From Rahnella laticis (GTDB lineage Bacteria > Pseudomonadota > Gammaproteobacteria > Enterobacterales > Enterobacteriaceae): 64,000 bases of DNA. Of this stretch, positions 38,525 through 46,977 are shown in pieces (within the stretch, counting starts at the first letter, position 1; each line of letters begins with the position of its first letter). The translations under genes and the position numbers were made by a program. Under the pieces are notes generated by a model that was not told the origin of the DNA, did no database searches, and saw only the letters and a program-made list of their open reading frames with translations. Where the stretch lies: positions 310,001 to 374,000 of the forward strand of contig NZ_JADOBI010000004.1 of assembly GCF_015644585.1 (NCBI RefSeq), read 5' to 3'.

Positions 38525-39028
38525 GTTTGCTTCCCTTAGGGAATCTGAAATCCCGTCGTGGCCACCAAACTCCTGTTCCGGCACATCCAGCCAGCGGTCT
38601 TTACGCGTCGCTTCATATTCCTGATTCAGCGGATAATAAATGCGGTTTTCCGGCTTATTCGCTTCGCCAACGACCAGCAGACGCACTTCATCTTCACTGT
38701 TATTGATGAAGGTATGGCAGATGCCGGTGCCGTGCGGAAACGCCACCGCGTCGCCGGGTTTGAGCCGGTGCAGGTGGCCATTTATCCACGCATCAGGCTG
38801 CCCTTCCAGCACATAAACAAACTCATCCTCAGAACTTTCAGCATGCGCGTAACAGGTACGTCGCCCCGGCAGCAGACGTTCATGATGAATGCCGATACGC
38901 GTCAGCCCCAGCGCTTTGCCGAGCGGTGCACCAATCGACATCAGTTCATCATCGCCCGGATAACTGCTGTCGTCCGGCCCTTCGAGCTCACGCCAGCTGG
39001 CGATAAAGTCGGGTCTTTCCTTGCTCAT
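38510..39028 (-). CDS. Cupin-domain protein
   Basis: This 172-residue protein has a double-stranded beta-helix: metal-ligand motif 1 around YAHAESSEDEFVYVLEG and motif 2 around PGDAVAFPHGTGICHTFIN. Such small cupins bind a metal and often act on sugar or aromatic substrates; none can be assigned. The C-terminus (REANKKPV) runs into the terminator hairpin. Confidence 0.82.
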   Translation of the reverse strand: MSKERPDFIASWRELEGPDDSSYPGDDELMSIGAPLGKALGLTRIGIHHERLLPGRRTCYAHAESSEDEFVYVLEGQPDAWINGHLHRLKPGDAVAFPHGTGICHTFINNSEDEVRLLVVGEANKPENRIYYPLNQEYEATRKDRWLDVPEQEFGGHDGISDSLREANKKPV

Positions 39029-39078
39029 CGTTGACTCCGTTTCCCGCCGGTCGCTGCATGTGTTTTACGCAGTCAGCC

Positions 39079-39444
39079 TCAGTACAGCGACGGGGATTTT
39101 TGTTGAATTGAGTAAGTGCTTTGGTTTGAATACGTGCTTTGCGTCGCCGGTTTCGGCAGGCACGCAAATCTTATGTGTACACGGTCGCCGTCGTTGCTTT
39201 CACCCAGCGTCTGGAATTTACCTGTACAAAAATCGAAGATCTTTTTATAAGTATCCGCACGACGCTGACGTTCTAGAATAGAGAATACGGAAGACGCATA
39301 GCTCGCCTGCCCCTGCGCAAATGAAGCATCAAAGTTTGCAGGCCGGTAGACTTCCGCGCCAACGGGTTCATCAATCGATGAACATCCTGCCAGTAAAGTT
39401 GCTGCTGCCACCGCTGCTACCATCATTATTTTGATATTTTTCAT
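39079..39444 (-). CDS. Small uncharacterised lipoprotein
   Basis: The 121-residue product has a lipoprotein signal peptide (MKNIKIMMVAAVAAATLLAG with cysteine 21). The mature part is short with two further cysteines (FDFCTGKF and RFACLPKP) that may pair, and the tail contains a duplicated QSTYSNQSTYSIQ segment. Serine follows the lipidated cysteine, predicting outer-membrane sorting. The family is not recognised. Confidence 0.75.
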   Translation of the reverse strand: MKNIKIMMVAAVAAATLLAGCSSIDEPVGAEVYRPANFDASFAQGQASYASSVFSILERQRRADTYKKIFDFCTGKFQTLGESNDGDRVHIRFACLPKPATQSTYSNQSTYSIQQKSPSLY

Positions 39445-39494
39445 TATTTATCCCGAGACATCTTCCATTCTATTCAGTGTAGATGAACAACGGC

Positions 39495-40550
39495 CTAAGC
39501 CCTGCCCGCGCTGCCAATGCTGTTTTTTCCATTCTTTTTCACGCTCACCAATGCCCGTTCCGCGGCGGCCAGCCACTGGTTGTAATTCTCATGATTTCTG
39601 GATGTCGCCACGCCAATGCTCAGCGAGCACTGAAAACCGGAATCCTGCGACAGGCGAATTTCCGATGTTTTCAGCAGCAGCCGGTATCCGACCGCATACG
39701 CTTCTTCTTCGGAAATGCCCGGCAGTATCACCACAAATTCGTCACCGCCCAGTATGGCCGGAAAATCGTGCTCAGCCGTTTCCTTACGCAAAATAGTCGA
39801 TACCGATCGTAAAACGTAATCGCCCGCTTCGCGTCCAAACAGATCATTCACCATTTTCAAATCATCGACGCCCAGCACCATCAGACAGGCCAGATCCTGC
39901 TTTGAACGTTCAAATTCCAGCATCAGGCGGCGATCGAGCAAACGCCGGTTTGGCAGGCCAAGAAAAGGATCCATCAGCGCCGATTTCTCTAGTTCGTGCT
40001 GCTTATCGCGCAGTTTGCGGGAAATGGAATAATTGGCAGCGCTGAACGCGATAATGTAAATCGTGGAAAGCGGCAGCGTCAGCCATAACGTCCGGTCGCT
40101 CACTTCGGTATAAAGGCTCATCCCGGAAAGCGGCCAGCACAGGATAAATCCGGCACAGTAAAACAGCGCGGCGCGGCGCAGTAATTGCCAGCCACCGGCA
40201 GAAAACCGGTCGGCAACCAGAATAGACGTAATGATCGCAGAAGGCAGCGGACATACGCCCATCAGCGCGACCCACGCGCCACCGGCAATGGCGTCGAACG
40301 CCAGGTTTCTGAATTCAGCCTGATTGGGATGTTTGGAGCGGCGGGAAATCAGCATCGCAACGTGCGGCCAGACAAACGCGTTCAGCACCAGAAAACCCAG
40401 CGGGATCCAGGAAACTTCGCGTTCTAAAAGCACCGAGGCGATAGGGAAAAAACAGAGAAAAGTGCCAAGTATGCGCATTAAGTACATTCGTCGTAAGAAA
40501 CGATCAGAACGCTCACGAACGAGACTTTCATCTGTAGAAAAATATGCCAT
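39495..40550 (-). CDS. MASE2-GGDEF protein with degenerate active site
   Basis: This 351-residue protein shares the architecture of the cyclase at 22.5 kb: an N-terminal MASE2 membrane domain (LNAFVWPHVAML, LAFDAIAGGAWVALMGV) and a GGDEF domain. The GGDEF motif itself is kept (ILGGDEFVVI), but the first metal-binding aspartate is replaced by glycine (LGVDDLKMVND where the usual text is LIDIDHFKxIND), the GH after it is GR, and the inhibitory I-site arginine is alanine. It may be inactive or a c-di-GMP/GTP sensor. Confidence 0.85.
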   Translation of the reverse strand: MAYFSTDESLVRERSDRFLRRMYLMRILGTFLCFFPIASVLLEREVSWIPLGFLVLNAFVWPHVAMLISRRSKHPNQAEFRNLAFDAIAGGAWVALMGVCPLPSAIITSILVADRFSAGGWQLLRRAALFYCAGFILCWPLSGMSLYTEVSDRTLWLTLPLSTIYIIAFSAANYSISRKLRDKQHELEKSALMDPFLGLPNRRLLDRRLMLEFERSKQDLACLMVLGVDDLKMVNDLFGREAGDYVLRSVSTILRKETAEHDFPAILGGDEFVVILPGISEEEAYAVGYRLLLKTSEIRLSQDSGFQCSLSIGVATSRNHENYNQWLAAAERALVSVKKNGKNSIGSAGRA

Positions 40551-40746
40551 ACCAGAAAAGACTCTATGATTGATTTTTATTTATAGTAGTCGAGTTAGAT
40601 ATCACAGAGCTACTGAAAGCACCGGTTTTAATGGGCCGAACATCGGGGTTTTTTAGGCTTAAATAAAACGGGTCAGCGAATAAGGCGGTAATTTAGGATA
40701 AAAAGTCGAAAAGCTAAATCAGACGTGCAGAATTTATCGTGAGGGA

Positions 40747-40774
40747 GAAAACGGGCAGCTTATTTGCCGCCCGT
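40747..40774 (-). terminator. Terminator of the TonB-dependent receptor gene
   Basis: On the minus strand ACGGGCGGC pairs with GCTGCCCGT (one mismatch) around a 6-base loop, followed by TTTTC. Confidence 0.65.
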
Positions 40775-40792
40775 CCTGAATTGCCTGAGAAG

Positions 40793-42979
40793 TTAAAATT
40801 CGAATGTCGAGGAAAGAAGTAACGTTCTTGGCATCCCGACCGCCAGCTGGCCGCTGCCTGCCGCGCTCCAGTAACGTTTATCGGTGACATTATTCACGGT
40901 TGCCTGGAATGTGGCCTTGGTTCCGGCCAGTTTTGTGGTGTAACTCGCGCCCACGTTGTACGTCGTATAGCCCGCCACAAACGCCTGATTCTGGGCATTC
41001 ACCGGCCGTGAACCGACATAATACGCGCCACCATTAACCGCAAGGCCGTCGATGAAATCCAGCTTGTGGTTGATGAAAATGTTCGCCACTTTTTTCGGCG
41101 TATTTTCCGGCGTTTTCCCCAGCAGCTTTTCATTGGTGGTTGAGGTGACTTCCGCACTCAGCAACATGACAGAACCCATCACCGACGTATTTTCCGTGAC
41201 GTCGCCCTGAAGCGAGAATTCCCCGCCGCGGAATCGTGCTTCGCCGTTAAGGGAGTAAATCAGATCATCGCCGGTACTGGCAGACGGTTGTTTAAGCTCG
41301 AAATAAGCCGCCGACGCATAAAGTTCACCGTAAACCCGAGTGCGGATCCCCACTTCTTTCTGTTTGCTGACCGCCGCTTTCAGGGATTCCCCGGCGTTAG
41401 CCGCGGTTGATGGTGCCGTTCCCGCCGATTCCAGACCTTCCACATAACTGGCATACAGGCTGATATCCGGCGTGACTTTATAAAGTACGCTGACGGCTGG
41501 CGTAACCGCGTGAACATCTTCGGAAGCCGCATCAAGCTGCTGGCTGGTATAGCGTCCGTAACGTACAGCGCCGGTCACCTGCCACTGATCGTTGAGCGTG
41601 ATCCAATCCTGCAGGAACAGGCCGCCGTCGCGGATAGTCTGTTCTTTAAAGCTGCGGTCAGTCAGCGTTTTTTTGCTGTTTTTAGCCGCGCGCGTCAGCG
41701 ATGTAATGGTCACCGGGTCATACATATTCTGCGCGGCAGAATACATGTAGGTCTCAAAACTCGGCTGGTAAAGGCGGTTCTGGCTACCGCCAAACAGCAG
41801 TTCATGCTCAACGGAACCGGTATCAAATGTGCCTTTAATTTCCGCCCGGACGTTCTGGTTCAGATAATCCTGGCCGGGCTGATCGGCACCATAAACCGTT
41901 CCCTCGCCGGTCTGCGCATTGTAATTATCAAATACCCACAACCAGCGGTCACGCTTGGTACGCGATTGCCCGGCGCTGACTTTACCCGTCCAGTTATCGG
42001 TCAGGGCATATTCAGCCTGAAGTAAGTGCGTTTCTGCCGAGGAATGTGTGTCTTTTCCTTTCATCGATAACAACTTTTTCGGATCAGGTATCGAAGGAAT
42101 GGTCATGACGCCGTTAACGGCGGTCGGTGTGGCGATTGCTGCCTGCTCGGTAATGCGCGCGCGGATTGACTCATAGTCATATTTGAGTAAAAGCCGGTCC
42201 GTCGCCTGCCAGTCCAGCGCAGCGCTGAACATCCGGCGGTTACCATTATCGCCGTCTATCGGCGTATGGATATTATTGGTGACGGCATTGATACGCACGC
42301 CAAAATTCTTGTCTTCACCAAATCGGTCAGCCAGATCGACGTGCGCGAGGGACGAGCCATTATCATCGGTCGAAAACGTTACCGCTCTGACAGGCTGCTG
42401 CCCCGCCCGTTTGGTCACCATATTCACCACGCCGCCGGGCGCGACAAAACCATAATAAAGTGCCGATGCGCCCTTCAGCACTTCCATCCGCTCTTTATCT
42501 TCCATCGGGATCGGCAGGTTATTATCAAAAGGCAGAACGCCGTTAAACATATAACTTGAGCGGTTATCCAGATTAATACCGCGAACGGAAAGCTGGTCGT
42601 AAGCAATTCCGCTTTGTTGCTGGCGAACAATACCCGCCACATTTCGCAAAGCGTCAAATAAGCCGGTGCCCTGCTGCGCCTGAATAATGTCTTTGGAAAC
42701 GACGCTGACTGACGCGGGAACATCCATCATATCGCGTCCCTGATAAGCCCCTACGTCAGCATAGCCGGGAATATATCCTGAAGGTTCGCTGTAAGAAGTT
42801 CCGTTAACTTCAATGGTGTCATCTTTTTGCTGATTTTTATTATCACTACTTTGAACAGGGTGATTAACGCTATTTTCGCCGGAAAGCGTTTCAGCCAGAC
42901 TTTCCCTGACAGGCAATAAAACAGGAACGCTGGCAATTAACAGCGCCAGCGCATTTTTTTTCATTTTGTTGAAGTTCAT
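40793..42979 (-). CDS. TonB-dependent siderophore receptor
   Basis: This 728-residue outer-membrane receptor has a signal peptide (MKKNALALLIASVPVLLPVR core), a TonB-box-like DDTIEVNG, a plug domain (VPASVSVVSKDIIQAQQ, GINLDNRSSYMFNGVLPFD, EVLKGASALYYGFVAPGGV) and a 22-strand barrel ending in phenylalanine (STFEF), as needed for BAM insertion. The ATG at 42979 follows GGGGA. FhuE/FpvA-like plug features suggest a ferric siderophore, but the ligand is unknown. A Fur-like box lies 195 bases upstream. It is divergent from two leaderless binding-protein genes. Confidence 0.92.
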   Translation of the reverse strand: MNFNKMKKNALALLIASVPVLLPVRESLAETLSGENSVNHPVQSSDNKNQQKDDTIEVNGTSYSEPSGYIPGYADVGAYQGRDMMDVPASVSVVSKDIIQAQQGTGLFDALRNVAGIVRQQQSGIAYDQLSVRGINLDNRSSYMFNGVLPFDNNLPIPMEDKERMEVLKGASALYYGFVAPGGVVNMVTKRAGQQPVRAVTFSTDDNGSSLAHVDLADRFGEDKNFGVRINAVTNNIHTPIDGDNGNRRMFSAALDWQATDRLLLKYDYESIRARITEQAAIATPTAVNGVMTIPSIPDPKKLLSMKGKDTHSSAETHLLQAEYALTDNWTGKVSAGQSRTKRDRWLWVFDNYNAQTGEGTVYGADQPGQDYLNQNVRAEIKGTFDTGSVEHELLFGGSQNRLYQPSFETYMYSAAQNMYDPVTITSLTRAAKNSKKTLTDRSFKEQTIRDGGLFLQDWITLNDQWQVTGAVRYGRYTSQQLDAASEDVHAVTPAVSVLYKVTPDISLYASYVEGLESAGTAPSTAANAGESLKAAVSKQKEVGIRTRVYGELYASAAYFELKQPSASTGDDLIYSLNGEARFRGGEFSLQGDVTENTSVMGSVMLLSAEVTSTTNEKLLGKTPENTPKKVANIFINHKLDFIDGLAVNGGAYYVGSRPVNAQNQAFVAGYTTYNVGASYTTKLAGTKATFQATVNNVTDKRYWSAAGSGQLAVGMPRTLLLSSTFEF

Positions 42980-43173
42980 ACAATCCCCAAAAACATCCGT
43001 AAAAGTATTTAAATCAAAATTAATTTCAGGCCGGCTTTTATTATTCTGTCAGCACATCCGCGCCGACTTTCTCAGGAAGAAAACCTGATTACTGACCCGG
43101 TTATTGCGCGAAACACCGGGCGCCGCTGGCCAGTTCCTGCTCAATCTTACAGGAATCAAAGGGCTCACTAAAT

Positions 43174-43192
43174 TAGAATGATTATCATTCCA
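43174..43192. promoter_or_regulatory. Fur-like box on the TonB receptor side
   Basis: The site contains the palindrome GAATGATTATCATTC (43176-43190) and matches the Fur consensus at about 13 of 19 positions. Confidence 0.65.
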
Positions 43193-43201
43193 TCATACGG
43201 G

Positions 43202-43384
43202 ACTGTAGTAGTAAACGTCAGGCGGTGAAGTGAAAAAAAGAGAAGTCCTGCGGGGTAAAAATCGGGATTTTATTTTTTATATCCCTCTGATATTGAATAT
43301 ATTATTTTCATAATCTGTTCTGCAAAACCCGCACGGGGAAGCCCTGATTTTCCGGCACACCTTCGTAGCGTTGACTACTACAGT
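43202..43384. repeat. 15-bp inverted repeat pair flanking the divergent control region
   Basis: ACTGTAGTAGTAAAC at 43202-43216 recurs in inverted orientation as GTTGACTACTACAGT at 43370-43384 (14 of 15 bases). The copies lie 153 bases apart, each just inside one of the two Fur-like boxes. They may be operators of the RpiR regulator encoded at 45.3 kb. Confidence 0.6.
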
Positions 43385-43410
43385 TACGTACTTCATCATG
43401 ATTTTTAAAA

Positions 43411-43429
43411 GATAATGATAATTCTTCTC
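43411..43429. promoter_or_regulatory. Fur-like box on the binding-protein side
   Basis: GATAATGATAATTCTTCTC matches the Fur consensus at 16 of 19 positions, with a perfect left two thirds. It lies 68 bases before the TTG start of the PstS-like gene at 43498. Confidence 0.7.
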
Positions 43430-43497
43430 ATGCAAAATCGGGAAGAGTTCCACACGATCGCGCAAGTTTCAAAGACTCAGCCAGAAGGAATAACAGA

Positions 43498-44343
43498 TTG
43501 AACCCGGACAGCTCCCTGCCCGCTCCAGCGCAGTACCCCACTGAAAAGAAAAGCGTTATCAGAATTACCGCAAAGCCAGAACTCGCGCCGCTGGTTGATA
43601 AAATCATTACGGCATTCCGTCGCGCTCACCCTGATATTGCAGTCGCCGCCACTTTTTGCCATGACGATGCCGCGTTTGCCTTTCTGATTAACCGTCGTGC
43701 CACGATGGCGCTGATTGATAGAGAAATTACGCCCACGGAGTCCGTGCCGTATAAAAAGCAGCGCGGCTCAGCACCGTTTTCTGTGAAGCTTGCGGTCAGT
43801 CCGGCAACGCCAGCCGTGTACGTGCATCACAGTAATTCGCTGACTGAAATTTCGGTGACCCAGCTTTCACAGATTTTCACGCGCGGAAATGCACAGGGTG
43901 ATTTTTCGAACTGGGGACAACTCCTTACGTCTTCTCACGATGCCAGTATTCTGCCGCTGAGCCTGCCGGAAGACAGCGCCCTTCAGGTGTTCTTACAAAA
44001 GCATTTATTTGCCGGACGTGAGCTGACTGCGCGGACTGAATATGTGGCGGATTCGGCCACGCTTCTGGCGCGGCTTGAGAATACGCCAGACGGCATTGGC
44101 ATTGCTGACACCGCCGGAGAACATCCGCTTTTACGTAAAGTGCCTCTGCGCGGTCAGGCGCGCGACCCGCTTACCCGTTTTCTGCATCTTTATCTGCCCG
44201 CCGGTGAAGGCCCCGACGCACATAAACTGGCCGGTTTCCTGCTTTCCGATGAAGGTCAGGCAGTTATCGCAGATACAACCTGTCTGCCTCTGGAACCTGC
44301 TGAACTCGCTCAGCAGCGTGCAATAATCGCGGTGCATTCATGA
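43498..44343 (+). CDS. PstS-like substrate-binding-fold protein without signal peptide (copy 1)
   Basis: The TTG at 43498 follows AGAAGGAATAACA and gives 281 residues. The fold resembles the PstS/PBP-like domain (SVIRITAKPELAPLVDKIIT, AVYVHHSNSLTEISVTQLSQ, GFLLSDEGQAVIAD) but it begins within 20 residues of the mature-protein start of PstS and has no signal peptide; no alternative upstream start adds one. It overlaps copy 2 by 4 bases (ATGA). The protein is therefore predicted to be cytosolic, unlike transport-binding proteins. A Fur-like box precedes it. The function is not known. Confidence 0.75.
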   Translation: MNPDSSLPAPAQYPTEKKSVIRITAKPELAPLVDKIITAFRRAHPDIAVAATFCHDDAAFAFLINRRATMALIDREITPTESVPYKKQRGSAPFSVKLAVSPATPAVYVHHSNSLTEISVTQLSQIFTRGNAQGDFSNWGQLLTSSHDASILPLSLPEDSALQVFLQKHLFAGRELTARTEYVADSATLLARLENTPDGIGIADTAGEHPLLRKVPLRGQARDPLTRFLHLYLPAGEGPDAHKLAGFLLSDEGQAVIADTTCLPLEPAELAQQRAIIAVHS

Positions 44344-45260
44344 ATTCAAACACACTTAATCTCCCGCTGCCGGTTGTCGGAAATGACGGCATGGCTTCTC
44401 TGGTTCTTCCGTGGTGCGCACTTTTTTGCGAAGCGAATCCGGCAATTTCTTTCGACTGCACGCTGGAAGGCTCGTCCACGGCGATTATGGCACTGGCGGC
44501 TGACGCCAGCTGGCTGGCACCGATGTCACGCGCGCCATGGCCTCATGAACTGGCAGCTTTTGAGCGCGTAAAAGGCTACCGGCCAACGGAAATCCATGTC
44601 GGATATACCGGCCACGGGCCGCGTCCGGAAGCCAAAAGTCCGCCTGCGATTTATGTTCACCGCGATAATCCTTTGCCGGGGCTGACCATGGCGCAGCTGG
44701 CCTCGGTTTTCTCTTCAGGGCATAGCAGCGGAGATATCACTGACTGGCAACAACTGGGGCTGGAAGGCAAATGGCACAACCGGCGCATTCATCTTTATGG
44801 CCTGCGGGATAACGGGAAATACGCTACCGCATTCCGGCACGCACATCTGGCCGGTCGTCATTATCCTGCGCATTATGAAGGTCTCGCCGATCGCCGCGCC
44901 GTGATTGAAGCCTTGGCGCAAGACCCGTTCGGGGCGGGCTGTCTGGGCTGGTGCAACGCGGCACTGTTCTCTGACGACGTGCGTATTTTGCCGCTGGCCT
45001 CAGAAGCAAATACCGCATTTTATTCGCCGGATTTAGTCAATGTGGCGCAGGGGAATTATCCGCTTTCAAGCTATGTTTCGCTCTTCTTTGACCTGCCGCC
45101 GGGAGCCACGCTGGATCCGCTGGTTAAAGCCTGGCTGGAAATGGCGCTGTCTGATGCCGGACAAGCTATTGTGGCCGCGCAAACTCACAGCCCGGAAGGA
45201 TACGTACCGCTTGAACCGTCAATGCTGGCTCATCAGCGGCAAAGACTGGCAAGCCTGTAA
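44340..45260 (+). CDS. PstS-like substrate-binding-fold protein without signal peptide (copy 2)
   Basis: This 306-residue product is a diverged tandem paralogue of the preceding gene: compare AIYVHRDNPLPGLTMAQLAS and SGDITDWQQLGL with the matching segments of copy 1. It also lacks a recognisable signal peptide, although a short hydrophobic patch (MASLVLPWCALF) lies near residue 18. It has several cysteines (CALFC, AGCLGWCNA). It is translationally coupled to copy 1 and followed by an RpiR regulator 57 bases on. It could bind a phospho-ligand or iron-related metabolite in the cytosol; this is inference. Confidence 0.75.
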   Translation: MNSNTLNLPLPVVGNDGMASLVLPWCALFCEANPAISFDCTLEGSSTAIMALAADASWLAPMSRAPWPHELAAFERVKGYRPTEIHVGYTGHGPRPEAKSPPAIYVHRDNPLPGLTMAQLASVFSSGHSSGDITDWQQLGLEGKWHNRRIHLYGLRDNGKYATAFRHAHLAGRHYPAHYEGLADRRAVIEALAQDPFGAGCLGWCNAALFSDDVRILPLASEANTAFYSPDLVNVAQGNYPLSSYVSLFFDLPPGATLDPLVKAWLEMALSDAGQAIVAAQTHSPEGYVPLEPSMLAHQRQRLASL

Positions 45261-45317
45261 GGCGCTCCCGAAGTACACTGTAAAAAATGGCAGCAATGTG
45301 AATGAACAGGCGTAACT

Positions 45318-46223
45318 GTGAAAAACCTGAAGACTAAACCCAACCGCTCCGGCCCGGATCTCTACGGCGAACGTTTCCGCCTGCGTAAAAACCAGTTATC
45401 ACCGAGCCTGTTTGCCGTCGCGCAGTATATTCATACTCACCGGGGCGCAGTGCTGGATAAAACCGCCATGGAAATCGCAGCAGATACCCAAAGCTCGGAT
45501 GCTACGGTCGTGCGTGCCATTCAGGCGCTGGGATTTTCCGGCCTGCGCGATCTGAAAAATGTGCTGGCCAGTTATCTCGGGGAGACGCTGACGTCGTCGG
45601 CAAAGATGGCAACAACGGTGAGTTCCCTGACGCCGGATACCAATTCCAGCATTGATTTCGTGCTCGAGGGCTACCTTTATACCTGCCAGATGCTGTCGGA
45701 GGAGAAGAACCGGCTGGCGCTTTCGCGTGCCAACGCGTTGTTGCAGGCCGCCGACCGGATAGCCATTTTTGGCATCGGGGCTTCCTCGCTGCTGGCGGAA
45801 TATACCGCCCGTCTGTTCAACCGTAACGGGACGCCCGCATATGTGCTTAACCGCACCGGCGCGTCGCTGAGTGAGCAACTGATCGGCATGCGTCCGGGCG
45901 ATGTGCTGATTATGATGGCGCAACGCAGCGCCCATCGGGAAGGTGTCACAACGCTGGCAGAAGCCAAACGCCTGGGGATTTCAACTATTTTACTGACCGG
46001 CTCGGCCGAATCCGTTTTTATCAAAGAAGCGGACTGCGTGGTGTTTATTCCTCGCAGCGCAGATGCGGAAAAAATCCCCGTCCACGGCACGTCTGTCATT
46101 TGCCTTGAAATTCTGGTGCTGGCGCTGGCCGCCTCTTCACCAAAAGTCCCGCTTCAGACCATGAACCGGCTTTATGAGCTGAGTAATTCCATGACTAAAC
46201 CCCGCAAAAATCCGCGCGGATGA
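45318..46223 (+). CDS. MurR/RpiR-family regulator (HTH plus SIS domain)
   Basis: The GTG at 45318 gives 301 residues. The N-terminal 80 residues are an RpiR helix-turn-helix (LDKTAMEIAADTQSSDATVV, then RAIQALGFSGLRDLKNVLAS) and the rest a SIS sugar-phosphate-binding domain (RIAIFGIGASSLLAEYTARL, GDVLIMMAQRSAHREGVTTL). Such regulators sense phosphosugars. It lies at the end of the operon with the two PstS-like genes, so it may control the divergent promoters and bind the 15-bp inverted repeats. Confidence 0.88.
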   Translation: MKNLKTKPNRSGPDLYGERFRLRKNQLSPSLFAVAQYIHTHRGAVLDKTAMEIAADTQSSDATVVRAIQALGFSGLRDLKNVLASYLGETLTSSAKMATTVSSLTPDTNSSIDFVLEGYLYTCQMLSEEKNRLALSRANALLQAADRIAIFGIGASSLLAEYTARLFNRNGTPAYVLNRTGASLSEQLIGMRPGDVLIMMAQRSAHREGVTTLAEAKRLGISTILLTGSAESVFIKEADCVVFIPRSADAEKIPVHGTSVICLEILVLALAASSPKVPLQTMNRLYELSNSMTKPRKNPRG

Positions 46224-46237
46224 AAAAACGCAGAAAT

Positions 46238-46260
46238 CCCGTCCGGCACAACCGGACAGG
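46238..46260. terminator. Hairpin between rpiR and the cupin gene
   Basis: GTCCGG and CCGGAC pair around CACAA between convergent genes; T-runs are weak on the plus side and modest on the minus side. Confidence 0.45.
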
Positions 46261-46287
46261 ATCGCGTTCATTTCAGATGCCTAAAAA

Positions 46288-46695
46288 TCACTTCTGATAC
46301 TGAGCGTCTGTCACTTTTTCCAGCCACTCAACCGGGCTGCCGTTAAGAGATTCGGCAATCGCAATGTGGGTCATTGCATTTTCCGGCGTCGCACCGTGCC
46401 AGTGTTTAACCCCTTCAGGGATCCACACGATATCGCCGACATTCATTTCGCGAATTTCACCGCCCTCTTCCTGCAACCACCCACGGCCGTGAGTGATGAT
46501 CAGCGTCTGGCCCAGCGGATGCGTGTGCCATGCCGTGCGCGCGCCCGGTTCAAACGTCACGGTTGCGCCGCCAACACGCGCAGATTCAGTACCGCTGAAC
46601 GGCGCATCGATGCGCACTTTGCCGGTAAAATAGCTTTCCGGGCCATTCTGCGAAGGAACAGAACCGCTTTTGGTAATTCTCATTTTGTCAGACAT
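46288..46695 (-). CDS. Small cupin of the (R)-mandelonitrile-lyase-like group
   Basis: This 135-residue single-domain cupin carries [20 protein letters not shown] followed by [14 protein letters not shown] (two histidines, one glutamine) and [19 protein letters not shown]. These metal-site motifs are typical of small Mn-binding cupins often annotated as cupin or mandelonitrile-lyase-like proteins. A cyanogenic role is not implied; many homologues have no known substrate. Confidence 0.83.
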   Translation of the reverse strand: MSDKMRITKSGSVPSQNGPESYFTGKVRIDAPFSGTESARVGGATVTFEPGARTAWHTHPLGQTLIITHGRGWLQEEGGEIREMNVGDIVWIPEGVKHWHGATPENAMTHIAIAESLNGSPVEWLEKVTDAQYQK

Positions 46696-46830
46696 TTTAT
46701 TCTCCGTTTGCTCGTTCTGATAAAAGGTACAGACATTCCGTTTAAACGACTAGATGACAAAATATGAAAGGAGTTATGAGCGGGATTCATAAATAAAACA
46801 CAAGGTACGGCTGATGCAATATTAGAAAAA

Positions 46831-46858
46831 TTGATAATTTATTGATTTTTATTAGAAT
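46831..46858 (+). promoter_or_regulatory. Near-consensus promoter with no ORF downstream
   Basis: TTGATA (46831-46836) and TAGAAT (46853-46858), spaced by 16 bases, each differ from consensus at one position. The only plus-strand element downstream is an intrinsic terminator at 46910-46932. Confidence 0.5.
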
Positions 46859-46864
46859 TTCATT

Positions 46865-46932
46865 CATCCTTTGCGGACTTTAAGAAATATTGTATTTTTC
46901 GCATTTGCGGCCCGCCTGGAGCGGGCTTTTTT
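46865..46932 (+). ncRNA. Candidate small RNA, about 68 nucleotides
   Basis: A transcript from the promoter above would end at GCCCGC-N5-GCGGGC-TTTTTT (46910-46932), a textbook terminator. Both flanking genes are on the minus strand and the T-run faces plus, so the terminator serves neither. The body holds an AU-rich stretch (ATATTGTATTTTTC), a possible Hfq region, and two copies of TTTGCGG. No known RNA family was recognised. Confidence 0.4.
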
Positions 46933-46977
46933 ATGTTTTTAACACTTAAATTTGACTTAGGAATTTCTTTAACACAA

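Noticed and set aside
41510-42025. Plus-strand frame of 171 codons inside the TonB receptor
   Set aside because: The receptor frame is continuous and complete to its terminal phenylalanine; the opposite frame has no support.
46768-46797. Very short plus-strand frame (MKGVMSGIHK) near 46.77 kb
   Set aside because: It has only ten codons, lies upstream of the promoter of the possible small RNA, and nothing supports translation.
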